This document shows positions 1 to 8,010 of a DNA stretch of 16,005 nt, one piece after another. The notes under the pieces are model-generated. The model saw only the letters and a program-made list of their open reading frames with translations, searched no databases and was not told the DNA's origin. Within the stretch, counting starts at the first letter, position 1, and the number at the start of each line of letters is the position of its first letter. The DNA is from an uncultured bacterium (GTDB lineage Bacteria > Bacteroidota > Bacteroidia > Bacteroidales > CAIWKO01): assembly GCA_903916135.1 (NCBI GenBank), contig CAIWVT010000432.1, positions 1 through 16,005 on the forward strand, in the 5' to 3' direction. Both the position numbers and the translations under genes were made by a program.

Positions 1-2252
1 AAATCAAACTGTAGGTGCTTTATTCTTGGTGGAAATTTTATAATCAAAAAAACGAAAATTAACGTTATACAAAATATCGCAAATATCATTGAAAACGGAG
101 CTAAGGTATCAAGTAAGTTGCCACTTTTTTTACTTATAATTAGAAAAGAATTATTATCAATTTTATACAATAAATGATTGAAACCGTCTTTATTAAAAAC
201 GTAGGTGTCGTTTGTAATAATCGAATCTTTCGTGAAGAAAAAAGTTGTATAGTAATATTTTCCATACGCATCAATCAAGGTATTCTTTAAATATTTTGCA
301 TACGAATAATTCGATAAGTCTGTATTTATAAAGAGTTTTTTATCAATCAATAGTTCCGGGTAACCCAAGCCCTTTGGAATAAATTTTGAATTTAGTTCTA
401 TAAATAACGATATTGAGGAAGAATCATCAATAAATTCAAGCTTTGAAACATAATTGTTACCTCCGCTTCCATCATTAAGACTAAAGAGATTCTCGCAAGA
501 AGTGTTTTTGCCAATGCTTTTTGTTAAATCATCGAAATACATATAACAGTTTCTTTTTTCCTGAGTTGGCTCAATAAGCAAACTATCATAGTTGTTACAA
601 TAGGTGATTTGGACTCTGTACTTATCCCAATACCCGGAAAAGTAATTCTTTGTAACATATTCACTTAGTTCATTATCCTTTAATGTGTGCTTTTTTAATG
701 CTTGTCTCAAGATTTTGTCAGCAAGAATATCTTTTTGAGTGTTTCTAAAAATATATTCTGCAAGAGGGTCTTCGCCCGAAGATAATTTTTGTGCGAACGA
801 CTTTCTTTTTTCTACTTCTTTTATGTTATTACATGAATTTATAGTGTAATAGGTGAGATACGTAAACAATAATAAATAAATTACAATTTCATAAAATTGA
901 GATTTCTTTCTTTTACTATTTCTGAAAAAGAAATAAATGCAATTAAAAGAAAAAAAGCCAACTATCAGCTGAATATCTTGCGATGATTTAAAAGGATGCA
1001 GAATCAACAACACGAAACCTGCAAGCAAAAACCCAATCAATAAAAAAATTTTCCTTGAAGTTGAATGATATAAAAATCGCAACATGAAAGTACTTATTAA
1101 AAAATAAGATACGACTATGATCGAAATAATTGAAAACCCCAATATGCTCAAGAAATTAATTGTAAAAAGCTGATTGAGATTATATGAAATTGTAGAATCT
1201 ATTACGATTGATTGAAGAAGGTTGATTACAAAGAAAAAAAGAAATGCAGAAAAAAGAAAATGCAGAAATGCTATAAGTACAGAAATCCATTTGTTGAATA
1301 TTTTTGATGATGCGTTAAATGGTTTTTTATATAAAAACACAGCAAAAACAAAAATCAGTATGGTGTTAATTAATAAATCGCCAAATGAAGGCAGCCATTC
1401 TGATGAAGCAAAATATATTGGACTAAACAGTGTGAAATTGTATAAATCATTGGGGATTTTGAAATAAAACTGCAATGCCCTGACAGTAATAATTAAGAAT
1501 AAAAAGCTAAGATTCCTAAGTTCTTTTTGCGAAGGTTTTGAAAACAATAAGGTGCAGAATAAGAACATCAAATAAAATAGAGCCAAAAATTCCAACAGAT
1601 ATATTATGAAAAAAAATGTTTCCGCCGAAGTGCTTAATGTTGAATTGTTTTTATATTCTACAGAAAACAATGCCTTTCCATTAATATTTCTAATTATATT
1701 TGACTTTGCTGTTTTTGTAATTTTGATGTTCTGCGATGAAATGCAAAAATCCTCGGCAAAGTCATTGTGAAGATAGTCGTTTTCGTATTTATATTCTGAT
1801 TTAACTAAAATTGCTGCAATAAAAATTTGATCGCCATTTTTCCTTTTGATTAATTCGTACCACCCGTTTGATAATTTTACAAAACAACTGTCAGAAATCT
1901 TATCCCGTTGAATTGAATCCAACGAAACAGAATTGCTTGACCAATAAACTAAGCTATCATTACTATACAAAAAGAAAGAAATCTTTTCGTCATCATATAG
2001 CTTTGACAGGTTTTCGTCACTAAATAAATTATACGCTAAATTGTTTTCGGACTTGCTAACAAATATGTCTAAATTCTTAATTGAAAGTTTTTCTTTCTCT
2101 TTTAATATATTTTCAATTTTCTTCGTTTTCGATTCACTATCATTTTGTGAAGACAAAAACTGTTTTTTTAAAATTAGATTAAAAATGATTAAAAATACGA
2201 TGACGCCTAAAACTAAAAAAATTCTTTTTCCGATACTCTTTTTTTCAAACAT
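1..2252 (-). CDS. Sensor histidine kinase, N-terminal part (runs off left edge)
   Basis: This minus-strand frame stays open from the ATG at 2252-2250 to the window edge, about 750 residues, so the catalytic C-terminus is not seen. A membrane segment lies at about residues 11-29 (IFLVLGVIVFLIIFNLIL) and is followed by an extracytoplasmic domain of about 180 residues. About eight hydrophobic segments follow between residues 212 and 472. A second extracytoplasmic domain opens with KLSSGEDPLAEYIF and contains YFSGYWDKYRVQITYC. A last membrane helix (about residues 712-732) leads to PPRIKHLQFD at the edge, where HAMP/HisKA domains would be expected. The segments around GEDPLAEYIF and YFSGYWDKY match, from memory, a large Bacteroidota family annotated as sensor histidine kinase; no kinase box lies inside the window, so the kinase identity is inferred. 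The 117-base gap to the methyltransferase gene and a promoter-like sequence suggest separate transcription. It could instead be another multi-pass sensor with a different output domain. Confidence 0.75.
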   Translation of the reverse strand, partial: MFEKKSIGKRIFLVLGVIVFLIIFNLILKKQFLSSQNDSESKTKKIENILKEKEKLSIKNLDIFVSKSENNLAYNLFSDENLSKLYDDEKISFFLYSNDSLVYWSSNSVSLDSIQRDKISDSCFVKLSNGWYELIKRKNGDQIFIAAILVKSEYKYENDYLHNDFAEDFCISSQNIKITKTAKSNIIRNINGKALFSVEYKNNSTLSTSAETFFFIIYLLEFLALFYLMFLFCTLLFSKPSQKELRNLSFLFLIITVRALQFYFKIPNDLYNFTLFSPIYFASSEWLPSFGDLLINTILIFVFAVFLYKKPFNASSKIFNKWISVLIAFLHFLFSAFLFFFVINLLQSIVIDSTISYNLNQLFTINFLSILGFSIISIIVVSYFLISTFMLRFLYHSTSRKIFLLIGFLLAGFVLLILHPFKSSQDIQLIVGFFSFNCIYFFFRNSKRKKSQFYEIVIYLLLFTYLTYYTINSCNNIKEVEKRKSFAQKLSSGEDPLAEYIFRNTQKDILADKILRQALKKHTLKDNELSEYVTKNYFSGYWDKYRVQITYCNNYDSLLIEPTQEKRNCYMYFDDLTKSIGKNTSCENLFSLNDGSGGNNYVSKLEFIDDSSSISLFIELNSKFIPKGLGYPELLIDKKLFINTDLSNYSYAKYLKNTLIDAYGKYYYTTFFFTKDSIITNDTYVFNKDGFNHLLYKIDNNSFLIISKKSGNLLDTLAPFSMIFAIFCITLIFVFLIIKFPPRIKHLQFD

Positions 2253-2289
2253 TGTTTTTCGAATTTTTAATTGTTGCGAAATTTTGGCT

Positions 2290-2321
2290 TAAAATTAAAG
2301 CAAATGAAAGATTTTCTCAAA
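2290..2321 (-). promoter_or_regulatory. Candidate Bacteroidota-type promoter for the sensor kinase gene
   Basis: On the minus strand, TTTG (2321-2318) is followed after 20 bases by TAATTTTA (2297-2290), one base off the TANNTTTG -7 element of the phylum. It lies about 38 bases upstream of the ATG at 2252. AT-rich sequence makes chance matches common, so this rests on the spacing and location only. Confidence 0.4.
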
Positions 2322-2369
2322 TAAAACAGCATAACATATTATAGTAGGGTCATAATTTGTCTAAACGCT

Positions 2370-3263
2370 TTATTTGCCGCTATTTTTCTTTAATACAAAA
2401 ATCAGGCTTGAATAATTGTTATTATTTCCTTTTGCCCATCTATTCGAGATATATCCATTTAAAAATGCCTTTACAAGATTGCCCTTCCCCGTTTTATATT
2501 TTTCGCTCAACATACTAATATAATATGAATCGAATTTCATAGGGATAGTTTCAATTAAAGTAAATTCGTTTTTTTTGAAAAGCTCTAAAATTGATTTCTG
2601 TGTAAAATGATAAAGGTGGCGCGGCAAATCATACCCTGCCCAAAACTCTTTATAAATTTCCGCATCCTTACATGCCGCATTTGGAACTGCAATAATAGCA
2701 ACACCATCGTTTTGTAAATATGTTTTAATCTGCTCTATTCTTGGCTCAAGTAGATGAACATGTTCTAAAACATGCCACATACTTATGACATCAAATTTAT
2801 TTGCTGGAGCTTCATTTAACAAACTTTCGGGAAAAACGTCTAAGTTATATTGTGTCTTTGCGAACTTTTGAGCATCCTCGTCTGGTTCAATACCCATGAC
2901 TTTCCACCCATTATTTTTACAGTAATTTAAAAATTCCCCCGTGGCGCAACCTATATCAAGAAGTGTGCCTTTTCTTTTGATGGTTTGAATTAAGTTATAT
3001 TTGTTTTTGTGATTTCTCTTCCGAACAATATGATAAACTTTATTAATAACTCCTCTTTTTGTATTTGAATGAGAAATATATTCTTCAGATTTGTAATAGT
3101 TAGAAATTTCCACAGCATCTGGGCGTGGATTTAAAAACAAAAATTCACAATTGTCGCAGGTTACAATAGTAAACTTTTCTTTACTTAAAAAATAATCACT
3201 GCTTTCCAAATAAACAGAAAAGCTGTTTTTTCCACAAATTGCACAAGTATGTATCTGTTCCAT
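2370..3263 (-). CDS. Class I SAM-dependent methyltransferase with N-terminal zinc ribbon
   Basis: A 297-residue protein that probably transfers a methyl group from S-adenosylmethionine; its substrate is not evident. The N-terminus carries two CxxC pairs (C7/C10 and C36/C39) that form a probable zinc ribbon. The Rossmann core follows: motif I LLDIGCATGEF at about 101-111, an acidic end of strand 2 at MGIEPD (123-128), and FDVISMWHVLEHV (157-169), typical of the Methyltransf_11/23 group. The segment DLPRHLYHFT (about 211-220) resembles methyltransferases found near polysaccharide and tRNA-modification genes. It is the next gene after mnmG, with only 22 bases between them, and those bases hold a parS-like site, so the two are probably cotranscribed. 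Pairing with mnmG could hint at an RNA-modification role, but that is context only. The ATG start at 3263 sits six bases beyond the parS-like site; no strong ribosome-binding site is visible. Confidence 0.85.
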   Translation of the reverse strand: MEQIHTCAICGKNSFSVYLESSDYFLSKEKFTIVTCDNCEFLFLNPRPDAVEISNYYKSEEYISHSNTKRGVINKVYHIVRKRNHKNKYNLIQTIKRKGTLLDIGCATGEFLNYCKNNGWKVMGIEPDEDAQKFAKTQYNLDVFPESLLNEAPANKFDVISMWHVLEHVHLLEPRIEQIKTYLQNDGVAIIAVPNAACKDAEIYKEFWAGYDLPRHLYHFTQKSILELFKKNEFTLIETIPMKFDSYYISMLSEKYKTGKGNLVKAFLNGYISNRWAKGNNNNYSSLIFVLKKNSGK

Positions 3264-3269
3264 TTTTAT

Positions 3270-3285
3270 AGTTTCACGTGAAACA
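3270..3285. other. parS-like ParB-binding site (site 1, downstream of mnmG)
   Basis: On the minus strand this reads TGTTTCACGTGAAACT, matching the broadly conserved parS 16-mer TGTTTCACGTGAAACA at 15 of 16 positions, with a perfect 14-bp palindromic core. It directly abuts the mnmG stop codon (3288-3286) and ends six bases before the methyltransferase ATG, so it fills most of the 22-base gap. Chromosomal parS sites are bound by ParB (Spo0J), a CTPase clamp that nucleates the partition complex near the origin. Confidence 0.85.
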
Positions 3286-5160
3286 TTATCGTCCCAAATG
3301 TACTAAAAGTATAGTTACATCTGACGGAGAAACACCACTAATTCGAGATGCTTGTCCAATTGTTTTTGGTTTTATTTTATTTAACTTCTCTCTTGCCTCT
3401 ATAGATAGGGCTTTTAATTCTTTATAATTAAAATCCTCATGCAATTTGATTTCTTCAAGTTTGATTATTTTTTCTGCAATTTCGTTTTCTTTATCTATAT
3501 AAGATTGGTATTTTATAAGGATTTCTGTTTGGTTTAAAATTTCTTGAGCCTGCAATTTCTTGTCCTTTACAAATTGTTTTAATTCCAAAGAACATTGCAA
3601 TAACGACTGCATGTCTATTTGAGGTCTCAATAATAAGTTATAAATTTTTGTGCTTTGAGATATCTGTGGAGTTCCAATACGCGATAAGAAATCATTGACT
3701 TGAGATGGTAATATGGTTTCTTTTTTAATGAATTGGATTAACTGCCCAATTTGGTTTCTCTTTTTCTCACATTCCCGATTTCTTTTTTCTGAAATCAAGC
3801 CCAACATATGTCCAATATGCGTTAATCGTAAATCGGCATTATCTTGTCGTAATAATATTCTATATTCCGCACGTGAAGTAAACATTCGATAAGGCTCGTC
3901 AACACCTTTAGTTATTAGATCGTCAATTAAAACTCCAATATATGCTTCTGTACGTTTTAAAATAAAATCAGGCTTTTTTGAATTTTTATTATGCGCATTT
4001 ATTCCTGCTATTAAACCCTGTGCTGCCGCCTCCTCATAACCCGTTGTTCCATTAATCTGTCCTGCAAAATATAAATTCTCAACAATTTTGGTTTCTAACG
4101 TCACCTTTAATTGAGTAGGAGGAAAGTAATCGTATTCAATAGCGTAACCCGGTCTGAAAATTTTAGCTTTTTTAAACCCTGATATTTTTCTCAAAGCATT
4201 TAATTGAACATCTTCAGGCAAAGAAGACGAAAATCCATTAATATAATATTCTATACTATCCCATCCCTCCGGTTCTACAAAAAGTTGATGCCTATCCTTT
4301 TCTGAAAATCTTACGATTTTATCCTCAATTGATGGGCAATATCTCGGTCCTTTCCCTTTTATTATACCTTTAAACAAGGGTGATTTTTCAAATCCTCCTT
4401 TCAAAACAGTATGAACATCGGTATTTGTGTATGCTAAGTAACAGCTTCTTTGATTTTTTAAAAACTTTGTTTTTGTGAAAGAGAATTTTCCCGGTCTCGC
4501 ATCACCAGGCTGTTCTTCAAGTTTTTTAAAATCTATTGTTCTTCCGTCAACCCGAACAGGAGTCCCTGTTTTCAAGCGGTCTGTAAGAAAACCTGCTTCA
4601 ACCAACGACTCAGTAATACCGAAAGAAGATTGCTCTCCCATTCGTCCTCCACTGAAATTCTTTTCTCCAATATGAATCAGTCCATTAAGAAATGTCCCAT
4701 TGGTAAGTATGACAGCCTTCCCCAATACCCTTATTCCTAGTAGTGTTTCAACCCCAATTACTTTTTTATCTTTAATGACAACCTTTCGTACATTATCTTG
4801 CCAAAAGTCAATATTTGGATTTTTTTCCAGCGTCAACCGCCATCTCTCAGAAAATTTCATTCTATCACATTGCGCACGCGGACTCCACATTGCAGGTCCT
4901 TTAGAACGATTGAGCATACGAAACTGTATCATTGTTTCGTCCGTTATAATTCCAGTTTTGCCTCCCAAAGCATCTATTTCCCTCACAATTTGACCTTTTG
5001 CAACACCTCCAATGGAAGGGTTACATGACATTTGGGCGATTAAATTCAAATTCATCGTTATTAATAAAACTGACGACCCCATAGTTGCCGCCGCAGACGC
5101 CGCTTCACATCCTGCGTGTCCTGCTCCCACAACAATTATATCATATTTCTTTAACAACAT
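3286..5160 (-). CDS. mnmG: tRNA uridine-5-carboxymethylaminomethyl modification enzyme MnmG (GidA)
   Basis: A 624-residue protein of normal family length (about 620-630). With MnmE it installs the carboxymethylaminomethyl group at C5 of the wobble uridine (U34) of certain tRNAs, using FAD, NADH and a folate one-carbon donor. The N-terminal FAD dinucleotide motif is VVGAGHAGCEAA (10-21). The signature segment NPSIGGVAKGQIVREIDALG follows at about residues 47-66, then NGTFLNGLIHIGEKNFSGGR. The second flavin-binding signature is LYFAGQINGTTGYEEAAAQG at about 364-383, and FTSRAEYRILLRQDNADLRL follows. The C-terminal helical domain that binds MnmE and tRNA is complete and ends in VHLGR. The ATG at 5160 fits the family N-terminus. 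The gene sits mid-operon, 45 bases after the membrane-protein gene, and is bracketed by two parS-like sites. mnmG is often found near the replication origin and parAB in bacteria. Confidence 0.98.
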   Translation of the reverse strand: MLLKKYDIIVVGAGHAGCEAASAAATMGSSVLLITMNLNLIAQMSCNPSIGGVAKGQIVREIDALGGKTGIITDETMIQFRMLNRSKGPAMWSPRAQCDRMKFSERWRLTLEKNPNIDFWQDNVRKVVIKDKKVIGVETLLGIRVLGKAVILTNGTFLNGLIHIGEKNFSGGRMGEQSSFGITESLVEAGFLTDRLKTGTPVRVDGRTIDFKKLEEQPGDARPGKFSFTKTKFLKNQRSCYLAYTNTDVHTVLKGGFEKSPLFKGIIKGKGPRYCPSIEDKIVRFSEKDRHQLFVEPEGWDSIEYYINGFSSSLPEDVQLNALRKISGFKKAKIFRPGYAIEYDYFPPTQLKVTLETKIVENLYFAGQINGTTGYEEAAAQGLIAGINAHNKNSKKPDFILKRTEAYIGVLIDDLITKGVDEPYRMFTSRAEYRILLRQDNADLRLTHIGHMLGLISEKRNRECEKKRNQIGQLIQFIKKETILPSQVNDFLSRIGTPQISQSTKIYNLLLRPQIDMQSLLQCSLELKQFVKDKKLQAQEILNQTEILIKYQSYIDKENEIAEKIIKLEEIKLHEDFNYKELKALSIEAREKLNKIKPKTIGQASRISGVSPSDVTILLVHLGR

Positions 5161-5165
5161 AAAAA

Positions 5166-5181
5166 GGTTTCACGTGAAACA
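5166..5181. other. parS-like ParB-binding site (site 2, upstream of mnmG)
   Basis: On the minus strand this reads TGTTTCACGTGAAACC, 15 of 16 positions of the parS consensus, with the same perfect 14-bp core as site 1. Only the last base differs between the two sites. It lies in the 45-base gap between the membrane-protein stop codon and the mnmG ATG, five bases before that ATG. Two identical cores 1.9 kb apart, both in intergenic gaps, argue strongly against chance. Confidence 0.85.
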
Positions 5182-5205
5182 ACGCTTTATTTCTCTAATT
5201 TTGTA

Positions 5206-7068
5206 TTAGTTACTAACAATAGGTTCATACACCTCAACAATTATATTCTTAATATATACCGCTTTCTTTCCTCTATGCCATACATAAACTTTCAATTCAT
5301 CGTTTACATCTCTTACCTCTGGCGTTTGATAATCAAATGTTTTGGTAACCCATATGGTTTTTAATGAGTCTTTACAATTCATTTCTCCCGCAAAATATTT
5401 ATAGGCACCACCCTTATGGTCAAATGTAACTATGAGAAGCGCGTTCTCATCTTTATAATTTTCCGAGTATTTGTATTCCACTTTGGCTCTTATCCAAGCA
5501 TAATATTCTCCAGTTATATTTTTATATTTTATAATAGGACCCGGAGAATAACAAAACGAACTATCCATTACAAGACAATATATACTCGTATCACTTGGAT
5601 CTTTGCAATAACGTCCATTTGGTTCAATTGGTATTTGCGAAAAATCGTAAACACCTAAAATCTTCTTGAAATATTTCTCGGGATTTGTTAGATTTTCAAT
5701 TCCCGTAACCGACCTATTAACAAGAAGCATTTCTGAGGCATTTACTGGCATCTTTGTTTTCCCAAAAATCGCCAAATAATATTTTTCCGTCATACCATCG
5801 TGTTTCAAAATGTCTTTATGAAATTGCCAAAATTGAAAACAATTTAATCCTACGAAAAAGAACATAAGAATAAAAACTCCAAACTTTATATAGGACTTCC
5901 TTACCTTTAATCTTTCTAAAAAATATCCTAAAGGAATTGCCAACACTACGTATAAAGAAATAATAGCACGTTGACTATAACATCCCGTTGCATACCACCA
6001 ACACGTCCAACTCGATATCAAATATAAGGAAACTAAAGAATAAATTAGAATTGGGAAAAAAAACTCTCTCTGTTTTTTATATAAATTAATGAACCCTATC
6101 AATGAGAATAATACTATAGGAGTATAAACAAACCAGCCCTTCCGAAAGCTTAATAAAAAATTAGATATATGCGGTGACAACAAATCAAGACCTTCGCCAG
6201 GATTTAGGTAGCTATAAAAAATATAACTGCCTGTATATTTTTTCCAATAATACATTTGAGGAAGTAGTACTACAACGAAAGCAAGTATGGCAACAATAAC
6301 TTGAACTTTGTTTTTAGCCAACATTTGTAGTTTTTTGATCAGGGTTTCTTTATTACAAATACCCCATAAAAGTGGAATTATGATGCACACCCCCTCGTTA
6401 GGTCGTACCAAGGTAATCACTCCGGAAAGTAAACCTATGAGTAGCATAAAAAGAAGTTTTTGCTTCTCATGCCACTTTATGGTGAACCATACTAATGCCG
6501 CAACAAAAGAAAAAAGAAAGTTATGCGTTGAAAGATTTCCAATGCTTGCTTGATTCAAATAATTTGTTCCCAAAACAGTTAAAAGTATTATCAGCATCGT
6601 TGTTTTATCACTAAAATAGTTCAACAATATTTTTCTAAAAAACACCAACCCTACAAAAGTATAAATTAACGCTCCAATTGCAATACCATATTGGTATGGC
6701 AACGATAATCCATCCGCTGGATAGCCAAAAACTGGTGCTAAATAATGTGAAACAAAGAAAAAAGGCATGTATAAAACCGCCATACCCATGGAATACTTCA
6801 TAACCCATTTCCCTGTAGGTCCAATATAGGCTTGATATAAGGTCGCGGTAGAATTATAATGAACAATAAGTTTGTTAAGCCATGTCTGGTCCGAAAGACC
6901 TAAATCGTGGTAAATAAATTTTGAGGGTAGATATAAATAATAACCAAAAACATCCCATGAAAGGACATTTGTCGGAGGGTAAATAAATCTTAATAATACA
7001 AGTATTGTAAAAAGAAACAGGAGTGTTGTTAAAGAAAAAACATTATTTGTTTTGCCAATTTTAAGCAT
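5206..7068 (-). CDS. Multi-pass membrane protein, GT-C glycosyltransferase-like
   Basis: About 620 residues with roughly ten hydrophobic segments and a C-terminal extracytoplasmic domain of about 170 residues that ends in a beta-rich segment. The first membrane helix is followed by SWDVFGYYLYLPS; an acidic residue in the first outer loop is a hallmark of GT-C polyprenyl-phosphate-sugar-dependent transferases (GT39/PMT-like). RPNEG lies at a later loop, and SSWTCWWYATGCYSQRA resembles a W-rich loop that I recall in Bacteroidota members of this family, usually with YGGSFG in place of YATGCY. The likely role is transfer of a sugar from a lipid carrier outside the cytoplasmic membrane, but donor and acceptor are unknown. 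I prefer the ATG at 7068, which overlaps the ybeY stop by 8 bases; an upstream in-frame ATG at 7089 would overlap by 29. Its place between ybeY and mnmG says nothing clear about function. Confidence 0.7.
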   Translation of the reverse strand: MLKIGKTNNVFSLTTLLFLFTILVLLRFIYPPTNVLSWDVFGYYLYLPSKFIYHDLGLSDQTWLNKLIVHYNSTATLYQAYIGPTGKWVMKYSMGMAVLYMPFFFVSHYLAPVFGYPADGLSLPYQYGIAIGALIYTFVGLVFFRKILLNYFSDKTTMLIILLTVLGTNYLNQASIGNLSTHNFLFSFVAALVWFTIKWHEKQKLLFMLLIGLLSGVITLVRPNEGVCIIIPLLWGICNKETLIKKLQMLAKNKVQVIVAILAFVVVLLPQMYYWKKYTGSYIFYSYLNPGEGLDLLSPHISNFLLSFRKGWFVYTPIVLFSLIGFINLYKKQREFFFPILIYSLVSLYLISSWTCWWYATGCYSQRAIISLYVVLAIPLGYFLERLKVRKSYIKFGVFILMFFFVGLNCFQFWQFHKDILKHDGMTEKYYLAIFGKTKMPVNASEMLLVNRSVTGIENLTNPEKYFKKILGVYDFSQIPIEPNGRYCKDPSDTSIYCLVMDSSFCYSPGPIIKYKNITGEYYAWIRAKVEYKYSENYKDENALLIVTFDHKGGAYKYFAGEMNCKDSLKTIWVTKTFDYQTPEVRDVNDELKVYVWHRGKKAVYIKNIIVEVYEPIVSN

Positions 7069-7516
7069 TTCTTTGGTTTGTAAGATCATTAAGTAAATTC
7101 AAATAATAATTCTCTTTATCGGTCATAATCGCTTTTGCTTTCGCCGTTTTATCTTTATAGCCACAAACATGCAATAGTCCGTGTGCCATAACCCGTGAAA
7201 TTTCATCCGTAAATGTCTGTTGGAATAGTTTCGCGTTCTCTTTTACTCTTTCAGTGCTAATAAATACATCCGCTTTTAGATTTTTGTTTTCTGAATAATC
7301 AAACGTTATTATATCGGTGAGTGTGATGTGTTTTAAATATTGTGTGTTCAGTTGGTATAGGTATTCATCATCGCAAAAAACAAGATTAATTTCGGCATAT
7401 GATAAGAACTCAACTTCTGTTTGCATCAAAAGTAAAAGCCATGCACGAATCAGTTTTTTCTTTTTGACAGGTAGGGATACGTTTTGTGCAAAAAAGTTTA
7501 TTTTTTTAAGCGTCAT
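7061..7516 (-). CDS. ybeY: Endoribonuclease / rRNA maturation factor YbeY
   Basis: A 151-residue metal-dependent endoribonuclease of the UPF0054 family, implicated in 16S rRNA 3'-end maturation and ribosome quality control. The family core is visible: TDIITFDY (67-74, equivalent to TDVLSFP), ADVFIST (82-88), and the metal-binding helix AHGLLHVCGYKD (111-122), with H112 and H116 as ligands. The usual third histidine of HGxLHxxGYDH is replaced: the segment reads GYKDKT, so D122 would be the nearest substitute ligand. From memory this is common in Bacteroidota YbeY and not a sign of decay. ATG start at 7516, five bases after the stop of the upstream ATPase gene; its end overlaps the next gene. 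It is part of the operon headed by the DUF4175 gene. Confidence 0.95.
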   Translation of the reverse strand: MTLKKINFFAQNVSLPVKKKKLIRAWLLLLMQTEVEFLSYAEINLVFCDDEYLYQLNTQYLKHITLTDIITFDYSENKNLKADVFISTERVKENAKLFQQTFTDEISRVMAHGLLHVCGYKDKTAKAKAIMTDKENYYLNLLNDLTNQRNA

Positions 7517-7521
7517 TAATA

Positions 7522-8010
7522 CTATTTATTCTTTTCGAATATTCCTTTTTTATGCTTTAAATATTCTTCAACATATTGTTTTCTGGTCATATACACCTCC
7601 TGATTAATAGCGGATATATTAAAAATGAGTTTGATTTTTCGTCCGTTTTCGCTGAAACGAACTTCGTCCGCAAGTGTTTTCATTAAAAAGATTCCTGTAC
7701 CTTTTTTCTCGAATTTTAAGTCAATATTGGTAGGATCTGGTATAATGCTTGAATCAAAGCCCATTCCTTCATCTTCTATAGTAAAAGAAATTCCTTTTTT
7801 GGTGGAATCAAATAGGATGCTTACACGTTTTGTCGCGTCATTTTTATTTCCATGTTGTATGGCATTCTCAACAGCCTCAGTGATTGCAACAATAATGTTT
7901 CCGAAATACGAATTATTTATGTTGTAATAATCGCAAATATCCTCCACAAATTTTTCAACTTCGTGAATCTCTTGTAAATCTGATTTTATTTTTATTGTGT
8001 GCTTTTTCAT
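7522..8010 (-). CDS. RsbW/SpoIIAB-like ATP-binding protein (HATPase, anti-sigma factor family)
   Basis: A 162-residue single-domain GHKL ATPase. The N box is EAVENAIQHGN (45-55, with N49 as the Mg-coordinating Asn), the G1 box is DEGMGFD (80-86), and the G2 loop is KKGTGIFLMKTLADEV (102-117). There are no membrane segments or HisKA domain. Relatives are anti-sigma-factor serine kinases such as RsbW and SpoIIAB, so it may phosphorylate or sequester a partner; no anti-anti-sigma (STAS) gene lies nearby, and the partner is unknown. A TTG at 8013 would add one residue, but the ATG at 8010 is the better start: with the upstream stop it forms TGATG, a 1-base overlap typical of translational coupling to the DUF4175 gene. 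The last 25 residues are lysine-rich and lie beyond the ATPase fold. Confidence 0.88.
   Translation of the reverse strand: MKKHTIKIKSDLQEIHEVEKFVEDICDYYNINNSYFGNIIVAITEAVENAIQHGNKNDATKRVSILFDSTKKGISFTIEDEGMGFDSSIIPDPTNIDLKFEKKGTGIFLMKTLADEVRFSENGRKIKLIFNISAINQEVYMTRKQYVEEYLKHKKGIFEKNK

Noticed and set aside
3870..3875. Third CACGTG core inside mnmG
   Set aside because: Only about 10 of 16 bases match parS, it is not palindromic beyond the core, and it lies in coding sequence.
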